Position numbers and translations under genes: made by a program. DNA of 5,244 nt from Acidobacteriota bacterium. GTDB taxonomy: Bacteria > Acidobacteriota > Blastocatellia > Pyrinomonadales > Pyrinomonadaceae. This document shows, one piece after another, positions 1 through 5,244 of this stretch (the first letter of the stretch is position 1; each line of letters opens with the position of its first letter). Location: the NCBI GenBank assembly GCA_003222835.1, contig QHXE01000251.1, positions 1 through 5,244 on the forward strand, in the 5' to 3' direction. The notes beneath the pieces were generated by a model that saw nothing but the letters and a program-made list of their open reading frames with translations, was not told the DNA's origin and made no database searches.

Positions 1-50
1 CAGTGTTTCAACTCCGCCGTCCAATTAAGAATCACGGTCGGCGGCGCGGC
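1..50. repeat. 50-bp perfect direct repeat, left instance
   Basis: Bases 1-50 are identical to 2645-2694, synonymous sites included. They encode the C-terminal residues from Ala-Ala-Pro-Pro through NWTAELKH. The repeat may extend further left outside the window. Confidence 0.9.
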
Positions 51-1697
51 CTTCGTTTCGCCGATCAGCGTACCAATCAGAAAGCGTTGCCCGTCGGGCG
101 AAACGTCGTACTCGTGAAAATTTCCGGTTAAGCCCAGCATCCGTGTTTTGAAAAGGGCTTTTGGGGCGCTGAATTCAAATTCAGTTCCGCCTGTTTTCAC
201 GGCAGACGACATCATCTGTCCGTCGGCGGCGACAAAGAAGAGTTCGCTTCCATCGCGCCGCCAGACGGGAGCCGTGCCACCCGCCGTCGAGACACGCTTT
301 TTGTCCGCGCCGAGTTTGCCGTCCGCCGAAAATGATTGCACATAGATTTCGTAATTGCCCGTTTCATCCGATGGGTAGGCAAGCCAGCGTCCGTCAGGCG
401 AAAGCTGCGGAGTCTGTTCGTCGAATGGTGAATTCAATAGCTGATACTCTTTTTTTTCGCCGAACATTGGCAGCGCCCACATGTCCATCCGTGTTTTCAC
501 TCCCCGGTGTAAGTAAATGATGAAGCGTCCGTCGGGCGACCAATCGGCGGGAAAGTTCGCGCCCGAAATAAGAACTTCCGCTTCACCGGACCCGTTGGCG
601 GCCTTCATCTCGAGACCGCCAAGTCCGGTATACGCGACGTGGCTGCCGTCCGGCGACCAGACCGGAATCTGGCTGAAAGTCGAAGTGATCCGAAGTCCCG
701 TTCCCCTTTCTAAATCAATTACCCAAAGATTAAAATCCCTTTTCACCACGAGGCGTTTCCCGTCAGGTGAGAGGTGCGGATCTTGCCCGACAAAGACCTT
801 GGCGGGCGCGTCAACCGTTCCGGTCTGCTTGCCTTCGCGGTCAAACCAGACGAGTTCATAATCGCGCTGCCATTTCCCCTGAAAAACCAGGACGCCGTTA
901 TCCGAAACAGAAAACCGCCGGCTACCGGGTTCATACACCTGTCCGGTGATAATAGGCATTGCATCACCCGCGAGCCTGAGCTTGGCGGCGTCAAAAGCCT
1001 GGGCGACGAGCGCATCATTGCGGATAAAAACCAGATAGCCTTGCGGCGCATAAACGAACGGCGAATCGTCCGGCACAATTTGTGTGATTTTCGATGAATC
1101 GAGCGAGCCTGCCCAAATGCCTTTCTGTTGCCGTTGGAAAAGAAAATGACGACCGTCGGGCAGGAAGTAAGGATAACGATGCGAGTTGATACCCGCGTCA
1201 TCGGTGGGCGTCGCAGGCTTCGGCTCGCCGCCCTGCGCCGACACCTGCACGAGTGTCGTGCGGTAGTCGGGAGCGAAGACTATGACGCCGTCTTTGCTCC
1301 AACTGCCTCCGACAATTCGCGCCACGTCGCACAACATCTGTGCGCTGCCGCCCGCAATGTCTGAGCGTTTCAGCTTGCCGTTTGATCCGTAGGCGACTGA
1401 ACGACTGTCGGGCGACCAGAAAGGCTCTAACGCATTCTCCGAGCCGGGCAAAACCTTCGCTTCCAGCGTATCGAGATTGCGGACGTACAGCATGTTCTTA
1501 TTGTCCGCAGACGTGGCGGTGAAAGCGATCTTCTTACCATCGGGCGAGATGGTCGCCGCGTCCGGCTGCGTATTGTTGAAAGACAGTTCCAGCGGAGGAT
1601 TGAAAGTAAGCCACAGGGCGCGTGCCTCGCTCGAGGAACGATTTGAAAAATAGAGCGGCCCCAACAAAAGCAGCGCTAGGCCCAAAGCGCCTGCCAT
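1..1697 (-). CDS. Copy B C-terminal part: membrane helix and PD40 beta-propeller, frame-separated from its kinase
   Basis: The frame with codons at 3-5 and every third base upward is open through all 565 codons from ATG 1695-1697 to His at 3-5; the stop codon is cut by the window edge. From that ATG: membrane helix 1-17 ([17 protein letters not shown]), then PD40 turns at about residues 51, 95, 134, 179, 265, 310, 348, 387, 433, 481 and 533, ending NWTAELKH. It aligns with copy A along its whole length with only small in-frame gaps: 7 residues missing near 319-322, one missing near 526 and one extra near 190. The ATG lacks a purine-rich ribosome site and overlaps the kinase ORF by 164 nt, so independent initiation is uncertain. 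The same frame stays open further upstream with basic residues (KQRR) before the helix, as expected of the original juxtamembrane region. Confidence 0.75.
   Translation of the reverse strand, partial: MAGALGLALLLLGPLYFSNRSSSEARALWLTFNPPLELSFNNTQPDAATISPDGKKIAFTATSADNKNMLYVRNLDTLEAKVLPGSENALEPFWSPDSRSVAYGSNGKLKRSDIAGGSAQMLCDVARIVGGSWSKDGVIVFAPDYRTTLVQVSAQGGEPKPATPTDDAGINSHRYPYFLPDGRHFLFQRQQKGIWAGSLDSSKITQIVPDDSPFVYAPQGYLVFIRNDALVAQAFDAAKLRLAGDAMPIITGQVYEPGSRRFSVSDNGVLVFQGKWQRDYELVWFDREGKQTGTVDAPAKVFVGQDPHLSPDGKRLVVKRDFNLWVIDLERGTGLRITSTFSQIPVWSPDGSHVAYTGLGGLEMKAANGSGEAEVLISGANFPADWSPDGRFIIYLHRGVKTRMDMWALPMFGEKKEYQLLNSPFDEQTPQLSPDGRWLAYPSDETGNYEIYVQSFSADGKLGADKKRVSTAGGTAPVWRRDGSELFFVAADGQMMSSAVKTGGTEFEFSAPKALFKTRMLGLTGNFHEYDVSPDGQRFLIGTLIGETKAAPPTVILNWTAELKH
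15..1552 (-). other. Copy B PD40/TolB-like beta-propeller domain
   Basis: The units match those of copy A one for one: [96 protein letters not shown] and [10 protein letters not shown]. The last four blades are the most conserved between copies. The loop after [10 protein letters not shown] is 7 residues shorter than in copy A. Confidence 0.85.
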
Positions 1698-2607
1698 AGC
1701 CTGTGATCGTGGGCATCGTCGCTGTTTGGCCGGAGATGGTAGCGCTCCCTGAAAGACTCTCGATCGCAAACGCCAAGTCGCGCGCGGAATGAAAGCGCTC
1801 GGCAGGATTTTTTTCCAGACAGTGACGAACGACGCGTTCGAGCGCGGGGGAAACAGTTTTATTAGTCTCGGAAAGATCCGGCGGGTCTTCGCGCAAGATA
1901 GCGCTCATCGTCTCGGCCATTGAGTCGCCGCGAAACGCGCGCCTGCCCGAAAGCATCTCGTAAAGAATTGCGCCGAAGGAAAAGATGTCGGAACGATGAT
2001 CGGCCGGTTGTCCTTTCAACTGTTCGGGCGACATGTAACCCATCGTGCCCATCACAGTGCCGGGATCTGTGTTGACTTTGCGAGTGGGAACTTCAGTCTG
2101 TGATGGCACGCCGTCACTCGCGGAAGTTAGTTTAGCGAGACCAAAATCAAGAATCTTCACGCGACCATCGTCGGTGATGAAGATGTTGTCGGGTTTGATA
2201 TCACGATGCACGATGCCTTTCTCGTGCGCCGCTGCGAGTCCTTGGGCGATTTGCAGTGCGTAGTCAGTCGCTTTGCGTTGTGGCAACGCGCCGCTGACCA
2301 TCCGCTCGCGCAGCGTCTCGCCTTCTAACAACTCCGAGACGATATAGGGCGCGCCTTGATGCGTGCCGATGTGATAGATGCTGAGGATGTTTGGATGATT
2401 AAGCGCGCCCGCTGCCTGGGCCTCTTGCTCAAAGCGACGTAGCCGTTCGCTGTTTTCTGAAAACGCAGCAGGCAAAACTTTGATCGCGACGTCACGACCG
2501 AGCTTCGTATCGCGCGCGCGATAAACTTCGCCCATGCCACCTTCGCCGATCTTGGAGACGATTGTGTACTGCGCGATCGTTGTGTTGGGGGAAATGCTTT
2601 CGCTCAT
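1534..2607 (-). CDS. Copy B kinase ORF: complete Ser/Thr kinase domain with out-of-frame tail
   Basis: This encodes 357 residues from ATG 2605-2607. Seen: glycine loop IGEGGMGEV 20-28, VAIK lysine 43, alphaC Glu62, HRD 134-136 with Lys138 and Asn141, DFG 154-156, SPE 193-195, and SDIFSFG with Asp207. The domain finishes near residue 285 (LAFAIESL). All catalytic residues are present, so it should be an active PknB/Hanks-type Ser/Thr kinase. The activation segment (157-192) holds several Thr/Ser that could be autophosphorylated. From about residue 304 the reading is out of frame with the membrane helix, giving an unconserved tail of about 54 residues ([13 protein letters not shown] then polar) before the TAA. 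If translated as is, it would be a kinase without its sensor, probably soluble, although the tail is moderately hydrophobic. It follows copy A by 36 nt. Confidence 0.85.
   Translation of the reverse strand: MSESISPNTTIAQYTIVSKIGEGGMGEVYRARDTKLGRDVAIKVLPAAFSENSERLRRFEQEAQAAGALNHPNILSIYHIGTHQGAPYIVSELLEGETLRERMVSGALPQRKATDYALQIAQGLAAAHEKGIVHRDIKPDNIFITDDGRVKILDFGLAKLTSASDGVPSQTEVPTRKVNTDPGTVMGTMGYMSPEQLKGQPADHRSDIFSFGAILYEMLSGRRAFRGDSMAETMSAILREDPPDLSETNKTVSPALERVVRHCLEKNPAERFHSARDLAFAIESLSGSATISGQTATMPTITGYGRRFGPSAAFVGAALFFKSFLERGTRPVAYFQSSAGTVFQQYAAGRGDHLARW
1647..1697 (-). other. Copy B transmembrane helix (in the propeller frame)
   Basis: [17 protein letters not shown], followed by SNRSS, aligns to the copy A helix end LYLSNRSG. 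It is about 17 residues, a little short and with a Pro near the end, so the original helix may have begun upstream in the disrupted segment. Confidence 0.7.
1656..1752 (-). other. Interval containing the copy B frame disruption (linker/TM junction)
   Basis: Copy A and copy B positions differ by 2665 at the LY(L/F)SN residues just after the helix and by 2715 at the last kinase-domain leucine (1753-1755 versus 4468-4470). Copy B is therefore 50 nt shorter in this interval, and 50 is not a multiple of three. The linker still looks in frame through about [14 protein letters not shown], a Ser/Thr-rich form I recall from relatives, which would narrow the break to roughly 1698-1715. The alignment is too divergent to fix the base. 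Confidence 0.75.
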
Positions 2608-2643
2608 ACGCGGCTGGTTTTTTCCACAGACTCCGTCACGTGC
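2608..2643 (-). other. Intergenic gap between copy A stop and copy B start
   Basis: The gap is 36 nt, exactly 12 codons, so copies A and B lie in the same reading frame. No in-frame start lies between the TGA and ATG 2605-2607, which fixes the copy B start. Shine-Dalgarno candidates are poor: GGAG lies 23 nt and GGA 15 nt before the ATG. There is no hairpin plus T-run and no room for a separate promoter, so co-transcription with copy A is likely. A CACGTG palindrome sits near 2637-2642 but has no supported role. Confidence 0.65.
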
Positions 2644-5031
2644 TCAGTGTTTCAACTCCGCCGTCCAATTAAGAATCACGGTCGGCGGCGCGGCTTTCGG
2701 TTCGCCGATCAGCGTCCCGATCAGAAATCTTTGACCGTCGGGCGAAACGTCGTATTCGTGGTAAATGCCACCCTCTAACGACAATGTTCGGGTTTTGAAA
2801 AGCGGTTTCGGCGCGGTGAATTCAAATTCCGTCCCGCCAGTCTTCACTGACGAAGCCATCATCTGCCCGTCGGCGGCGATGAAAAAGAGTTCGCTGCCGT
2901 CGCGTCGCCAGACGGGGTATCTGCCGCCCGCGGTCGAGACGCGCTTTTTGTCCGCGCTCAGTTTGCCGTCCGCCGAAAATGACTGGACGTAGATTTCGTA
3001 ATTGCCCGTTTCATCGGATGAATAGGCAAGCCAGCGTCCGTCGGGCGAAAGCTGCGGGTTCTGCTCGTCGAACGGCGAATTCGACAACTGATATTCTTTC
3101 CTGTCGCCAAACGTCGGCAAGGCCCACAGATCCGTGCGCGTCTTGACGGCGCGCTCCATGAAAATAATGAAACGACCATCGGGCGACCATGCCGCGGGAA
3201 AGGCGGTTCGCTGAACAAGAATCTCGGCATCGCCGGAGCCGTTGGCAGCTTTCACTACGATGTTGTTGCCGTTGTTATATGCGATGCGGCTTCCGTCCGG
3301 CGACCAGACCGGCATCTGACTAAACGTCGAAGTTATTCGCAGTCCGGTTCCCTTTTCGAGATCGACGACCCAAAGATTCGAGTCTGCCCCGGCGGGACTA
3401 ATTGTCTTTCTCACAACCAGGCGTTTCCCGTCGGGTGAAAGCATCGGGCTTTGCCCGACGCTGACCTTCATCGGAGCATCAATCGCTCCCGTCTGTTTCC
3501 CGGTACGGTCGTACCAGACGAGCTGATAATCTCGCTGCCACTGTCCCTGCCAAACCAGAACGCCGTTGTCCGAAACAGAGAACCGCCGAACACCGGGATG
3601 GTTTCTCCCGCCGGTAATGATTGGTATCGGCTCGCCGGTCAGCGCAAGTTTTCCCGCGTCGAAAGCCTGAGCCACCAGCGCGTCATTTTGTAAAAATATC
3701 AGCCAGCCCGGCGGGGCGTAGAGCGCCATCCCTCTGACGTCGCCAATTTTTTTGATCTCCGGCGAATCGAGCGAGCCTGCCCAGATGCCTCCCGTCCGAT
3801 GTAAAAGAAAATGACGACCGTCTGGCAGAAAGTAAGGAAAGCGATGCTCTAAATCATCACCTTCGGTCTGCATATTCACCGGCTTCGGCTCGCCGCCATG
3901 CGCCGCCACCTGCATGAGCGTCCTCCGATAGCCCGGAGCAAAGACGATGATGCCGTCTTTGTTCCACGTCCCTCCGATCAAGCGAGGGGAATCGCACAGC
4001 ACCTGCGCGCTGGCGCCCGTCAGATCGGAGCGTTTGAGCTTTCCGTTGGATCCGTAAGCTATTGATCGGCTGTCGGGCGACCAGAATGGCTCTAAGGCGT
4101 TCTCGGAGCCTGGCAGAAGTTTTACTTCCGCCGAATCGAGGTCGCGGACATAGAGCAATTTCTTTCCATCCGCAGATGTGGCGGTAAAGGCGATCTTCTG
4201 ACCGTCGATAGATATAACAGCAGCATCCGGCTGCGTGTCGTTAAAGGCGAGTTCAGGCGGTGGAGTGAAAGTAAGCCGCGCGGCGCGTGTCTCCGGTCCG
4301 GAACGGTTTGACAAATAGAGCGCGCTTAAGGCAATCAGCGCCAGAGTGAGAGCCGCGACGGCGATCCATGGTAGGCGAGCACGCCACGCTGACCTGTTCG
4401 TCTCGGCAACTGCGACGCTCGCGGCTGACATCAGCTCTCGCCCGAATGAACTTGTCGTTGGTTGGCCCAAGGCCTCCAGAGCAAAACTGAGATCGGCAGT
4501 TGATTGAAATCGGCGCTCAGGTTTCTTTTCCAGACAGCGATTGACGATCCGCTCGAGCGATGGATTGATGTTCGGATTTGACGTGCGTAATTCTTCCGGC
4601 TCTTCCTTCAGAATCGCCGTCATGGTTTCCGCCATCGTTTCACGCCGGAAGGCACGGCGGCCGGTGATCATTTCGTGCAGGATCGCACCGAACGAAAAAA
4701 TATCGGAACGATGATCCGCCGTTTGACCACGCACTTGCTCAGGCGACATGTACCCGACCGTACCGATCACCATTCCCGGATTCGTCAGCACTTTGCGCGT
4801 GGCGTCCTCAGAAATATCGGGGTTCGTCGACTGCGATGACGTGGTCAGCTTTGCGATACCGAAGTCGAGAATCTTTACGCGCTCGTCTTTGGTGATGAAG
4901 AGGTTCTCCGGTTTCAGATCGCGATGGACGATTCCTTTGTCATGCGCCGCGGCCAGCCCACTGACGATCTGCTGCGCATAGTCGATCACCTTGCGCAGCG
5001 GGAGTTGGCCCTGATCCAAACGATCACGCAA
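2644..5031 (-). CDS. Copy A residual ORF: N-truncated kinase C-lobe, membrane helix and PD40 beta-propeller
   Basis: The frame is open up to 5160, but the first possible start after the TAG is the TTG at 5029-5031; ATG occurs only much later. From that TTG it encodes 795 residues. Seen: HRD 36-38 with Lys40 and Asn43, DFG 56-58, SPE (the APE position) 96-98, SDIFSFG near 109-115, a membrane helix at 220-240, then PD40 motifs at about 274, 318, 357, 402, 487, 532, 577, 616, 662, 709 and 763, ending NWTAELKH. The glycine loop, VAIK Lys and alphaC Glu are absent from this product, so it could not be a normal active kinase; at most it is an anchored propeller with a pseudokinase remnant. A GAAGG 7 nt before the TTG resembles a ribosome site but lies inside conserved coding sequence and may be chance. 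True initiation here is doubtful. Confidence 0.7.
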   Translation of the reverse strand: MRDRLDQGQLPLRKVIDYAQQIVSGLAAAHDKGIVHRDLKPENLFITKDERVKILDFGIAKLTTSSQSTNPDISEDATRKVLTNPGMVIGTVGYMSPEQVRGQTADHRSDIFSFGAILHEMITGRRAFRRETMAETMTAILKEEPEELRTSNPNINPSLERIVNRCLEKKPERRFQSTADLSFALEALGQPTTSSFGRELMSAASVAVAETNRSAWRARLPWIAVAALTLALIALSALYLSNRSGPETRAARLTFTPPPELAFNDTQPDAAVISIDGQKIAFTATSADGKKLLYVRDLDSAEVKLLPGSENALEPFWSPDSRSIAYGSNGKLKRSDLTGASAQVLCDSPRLIGGTWNKDGIIVFAPGYRRTLMQVAAHGGEPKPVNMQTEGDDLEHRFPYFLPDGRHFLLHRTGGIWAGSLDSPEIKKIGDVRGMALYAPPGWLIFLQNDALVAQAFDAGKLALTGEPIPIITGGRNHPGVRRFSVSDNGVLVWQGQWQRDYQLVWYDRTGKQTGAIDAPMKVSVGQSPMLSPDGKRLVVRKTISPAGADSNLWVVDLEKGTGLRITSTFSQMPVWSPDGSRIAYNNGNNIVVKAANGSGDAEILVQRTAFPAAWSPDGRFIIFMERAVKTRTDLWALPTFGDRKEYQLSNSPFDEQNPQLSPDGRWLAYSSDETGNYEIYVQSFSADGKLSADKKRVSTAGGRYPVWRRDGSELFFIAADGQMMASSVKTGGTEFEFTAPKPLFKTRTLSLEGGIYHEYDVSPDGQRFLIGTLIGEPKAAPPTVILNWTAELKH
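2645..2694. repeat. 50-bp perfect direct repeat, right instance
   Basis: This is the exact match of bases 1-50, covering two bases of the copy A stop codon and its last codons. Two such tracts 2644 bp apart are a substrate for homologous recombination or gene conversion. Confidence 0.9.
2659..4212 (-). other. Copy A PD40/TolB-like beta-propeller domain
   Basis: Roughly ten to eleven PD40-type units are visible, each with a (W/L)SPDG-like turn followed by a hydrophobic beta strand. Clear examples are [40 protein letters not shown] and [10 protein letters not shown]; degenerate ones are [27 protein letters not shown] and [10 protein letters not shown]. The first unit has Ile where copy B has the canonical Pro (SIDG versus SPDG). 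Family knowledge: these fold as propellers akin to the TolB C-terminal domain. The sensed ligand is unknown. Confidence 0.85.
4312..4374 (-). other. Copy A transmembrane helix
   Basis: About 21 hydrophobic residues (LPWIAVAALTLALIALSALY and one more) follow the basic stretch RSAWRAR, and the linker before it is rich in Ala, Ser and Thr. The positive charges on the kinase side predict a cytoplasmic kinase and an exported propeller, the usual layout for this receptor class. Confidence 0.85.
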
Positions 5032-5160
5032 CTCTTCGCCTTCGAGCAGTTCCGAGACTATATAGGGGGCGCCATTATGCGTGCCGATGTGATAAATGCT
5101 GAGAATGTTTGGATGATTGAGGGCGCCGGCGGCTTGCGCTTCCTGCTCAAAGCGACGCAG

Positions 5161-5163
5161 CTA
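5161..5163 (-). other. Premature in-frame amber codon (TAG) in copy A kinase
   Basis: On the plus strand the bases are cta, read as TAG on the minus strand, in the same frame as the N-lobe fragment and the downstream kinase/propeller ORF. The flanking residues SENSE and LRRFEQEAQ match copy B on both sides with no length change, so this is a point lesion and not an indel. It falls between beta3 and the alphaC helix. Confidence 0.85.
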
Positions 5164-5244
5164 TTCGCTGTTCTCTGAAAAGGCGGCAGGCAAAACTTTG
5201 ATCGCTACATCGCGACCAAGGAGCGTGTCGCGCGCCCGCCAGAC
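5161..5244 (-). CDS. Copy A 5' fragment: kinase N-lobe beta2-beta3, ends at premature TAG
   Basis: The 27 codons before the TAG read [20 protein letters not shown] and then AFSENSE. They match residues 28-54 of the copy B kinase almost exactly and include the VAIK lysine that anchors ATP phosphates. The gene start and the glycine loop are beyond the window. Copy B has Arg (CGG) where copy A has TAG, which needs two base changes from CGG, or one from a CAG or TGG intermediate. If translation stops here the product would be about 54 residues and have no function of its own. Confidence 0.75.
   Translation of the reverse strand, partial: VWRARDTLLGRDVAIKVLPAAFSENSE

Larger units (their letters stand above)
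1..2607 (-). pseudogene. Copy B: Ser/Thr kinase-TM-PD40 propeller gene, frameshifted between kinase and membrane helix
   Basis: Seen: the kinase (frame ending at 1534) and the membrane helix plus propeller (frame running to base 3) are both well conserved against copy A but lie in different frames. The switch needs skipping one base, equivalent to a one-base insertion or a deletion of 3n+2 bases. No other stop or shift interrupts either half. Repaired, the protein would be about 867 residues, a normal length for these receptor kinases. The stop codon is cut by the window edge; the last two visible bases of it read TG, and TGA is expected from copy A. Alternatives are a sequencing or assembly error, or two separately translated pieces. 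Confidence 0.8.
1..2607. repeat. Tandem gene-length direct repeat, unit 1 (copy B)
   Basis: Unit 1 matches 2645-5244 in the same orientation over its whole length, with offset 2644 at the left end rising to 2718 inside the kinase N-lobe. The 74-nt difference is accounted for by small in-frame gaps (24 nt net) plus the 50 nt at the linker. This is a tandem gene duplication; more copies may flank the window. Confidence 0.85.
2644..5244 (-). pseudogene. Copy A: Ser/Thr kinase-TM-PD40 propeller gene, interrupted by an in-frame TAG, 5' end outside window
   Basis: Seen: aligned to copy B, one frame encodes kinase N-lobe, C-lobe, linker, membrane helix and beta-propeller from the right edge to TGA 2644-2646, broken only by TAG at 5161-5163. 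About 27 N-terminal codons, including the glycine loop, lie beyond the edge if the start matches copy B. Family knowledge: such proteins are membrane receptor kinases with a cytoplasmic kinase that phosphorylates Ser/Thr and an extracytoplasmic propeller thought to sense a ligand. No substrate or ligand can be read from the sequence. Inference: the stop removes kinase function unless it is read through or is a sequencing error. Everything after it is well preserved, so the lesion is recent or artefactual. It lies directly upstream of copy B, probably in one transcript. Confidence 0.8.
2645..5244. repeat. Tandem gene-length direct repeat, unit 2 (copy A)
   Basis: This is the partner of unit 1 and is cut by the right window edge. 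Similarity is highest at the 3' gene ends and in the kinase core and C-terminal blades, and lowest in the kinase-to-membrane linker. Confidence 0.85.

Noticed and set aside
517..861. Plus-strand ORF of 114 codons, and the other plus-strand ORFs across the window
   Set aside because: They are antisense to the conserved kinase and propeller coding. Similar ones recur at both copies (148-345 and 2765-2992) only because the coding sequence is duplicated.
743..1201. 152-codon minus-strand ORF in a different frame from the propeller
   Set aside because: The overlapping frame encodes conserved PD40 blades matching copy A; this one has low-complexity, Arg/Ser-rich content and no recognisable motif.
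1808..1814. A7 run (minus strand) in the copy B kinase as the cause of the frameshift or a programmed slippery site
   Set aside because: The kinase frame stays conserved after it ([16 protein letters not shown]), so the frame change lies further downstream, and the required shift is +1, not the usual -1.
2608..2643. Terminator or promoter between the two genes
   Set aside because: No stem-loop with a T-run is visible, and 36 nt is too short to support a separate promoter call.
1..5244. CRISPR-like array suggested by many recurrences of cgtcgggcga-type words
   Set aside because: These are the DNA of the SPDG turns of the propeller blades, irregularly spaced, imperfect and in frame.
1..5244. 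tRNA, rRNA, insertion sequence ends or attachment sites
   Set aside because: No matching structure or inverted repeats were seen; the two coding regions account for nearly every base.

Overview
The window holds two tandem, paralogous genes on the minus strand and essentially nothing else. Each encodes a eukaryotic-like serine/threonine protein kinase joined by a linker and one membrane helix to a C-terminal TolB/PD40-type beta-propeller. The family, the repeated SPDG propeller motifs and the shared ending NWTAELKH are what I associate with Acidobacteriota (Blastocatellia/Pyrinomonadaceae-like genomes), where such receptor kinases are greatly expanded. That assignment is from memory and needs a database search.

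Layout in transcription order, right to left. Copy A (5244 down to 2644) enters at the right edge inside the kinase N-lobe, so its first ~27 codons are outside the window. It meets an in-frame TAG at 5161-5163, just after the VAIK lysine, and is then open for 838 codons to a TGA at 2644-2646. A 36-nt gap without a terminator follows. Copy B starts at ATG 2605-2607. Its kinase domain is complete, but the frame is lost between the kinase and the membrane helix, and the kinase frame ends at TAA 1534-1536. The membrane helix and full propeller continue uninterrupted in another frame from about 1697 to base 3, with the stop codon cut by the window edge.

Each copy therefore carries one lesion, in a different place: a nonsense codon in A and a 50-nt net length difference (not a multiple of three) in B. 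Copy B keeps an intact kinase with no membrane anchor. Copy A keeps an intact membrane-anchored propeller with a crippled kinase. The simplest reading is two decaying or mis-assembled receptor kinase genes. A functional split pair is possible but unsupported.

I see no RNA gene, CRISPR array, insertion sequence or unexplained non-coding stretch. I do not see a convincing new system. The points worth checking are the paired lesions and the direct-repeat structure.
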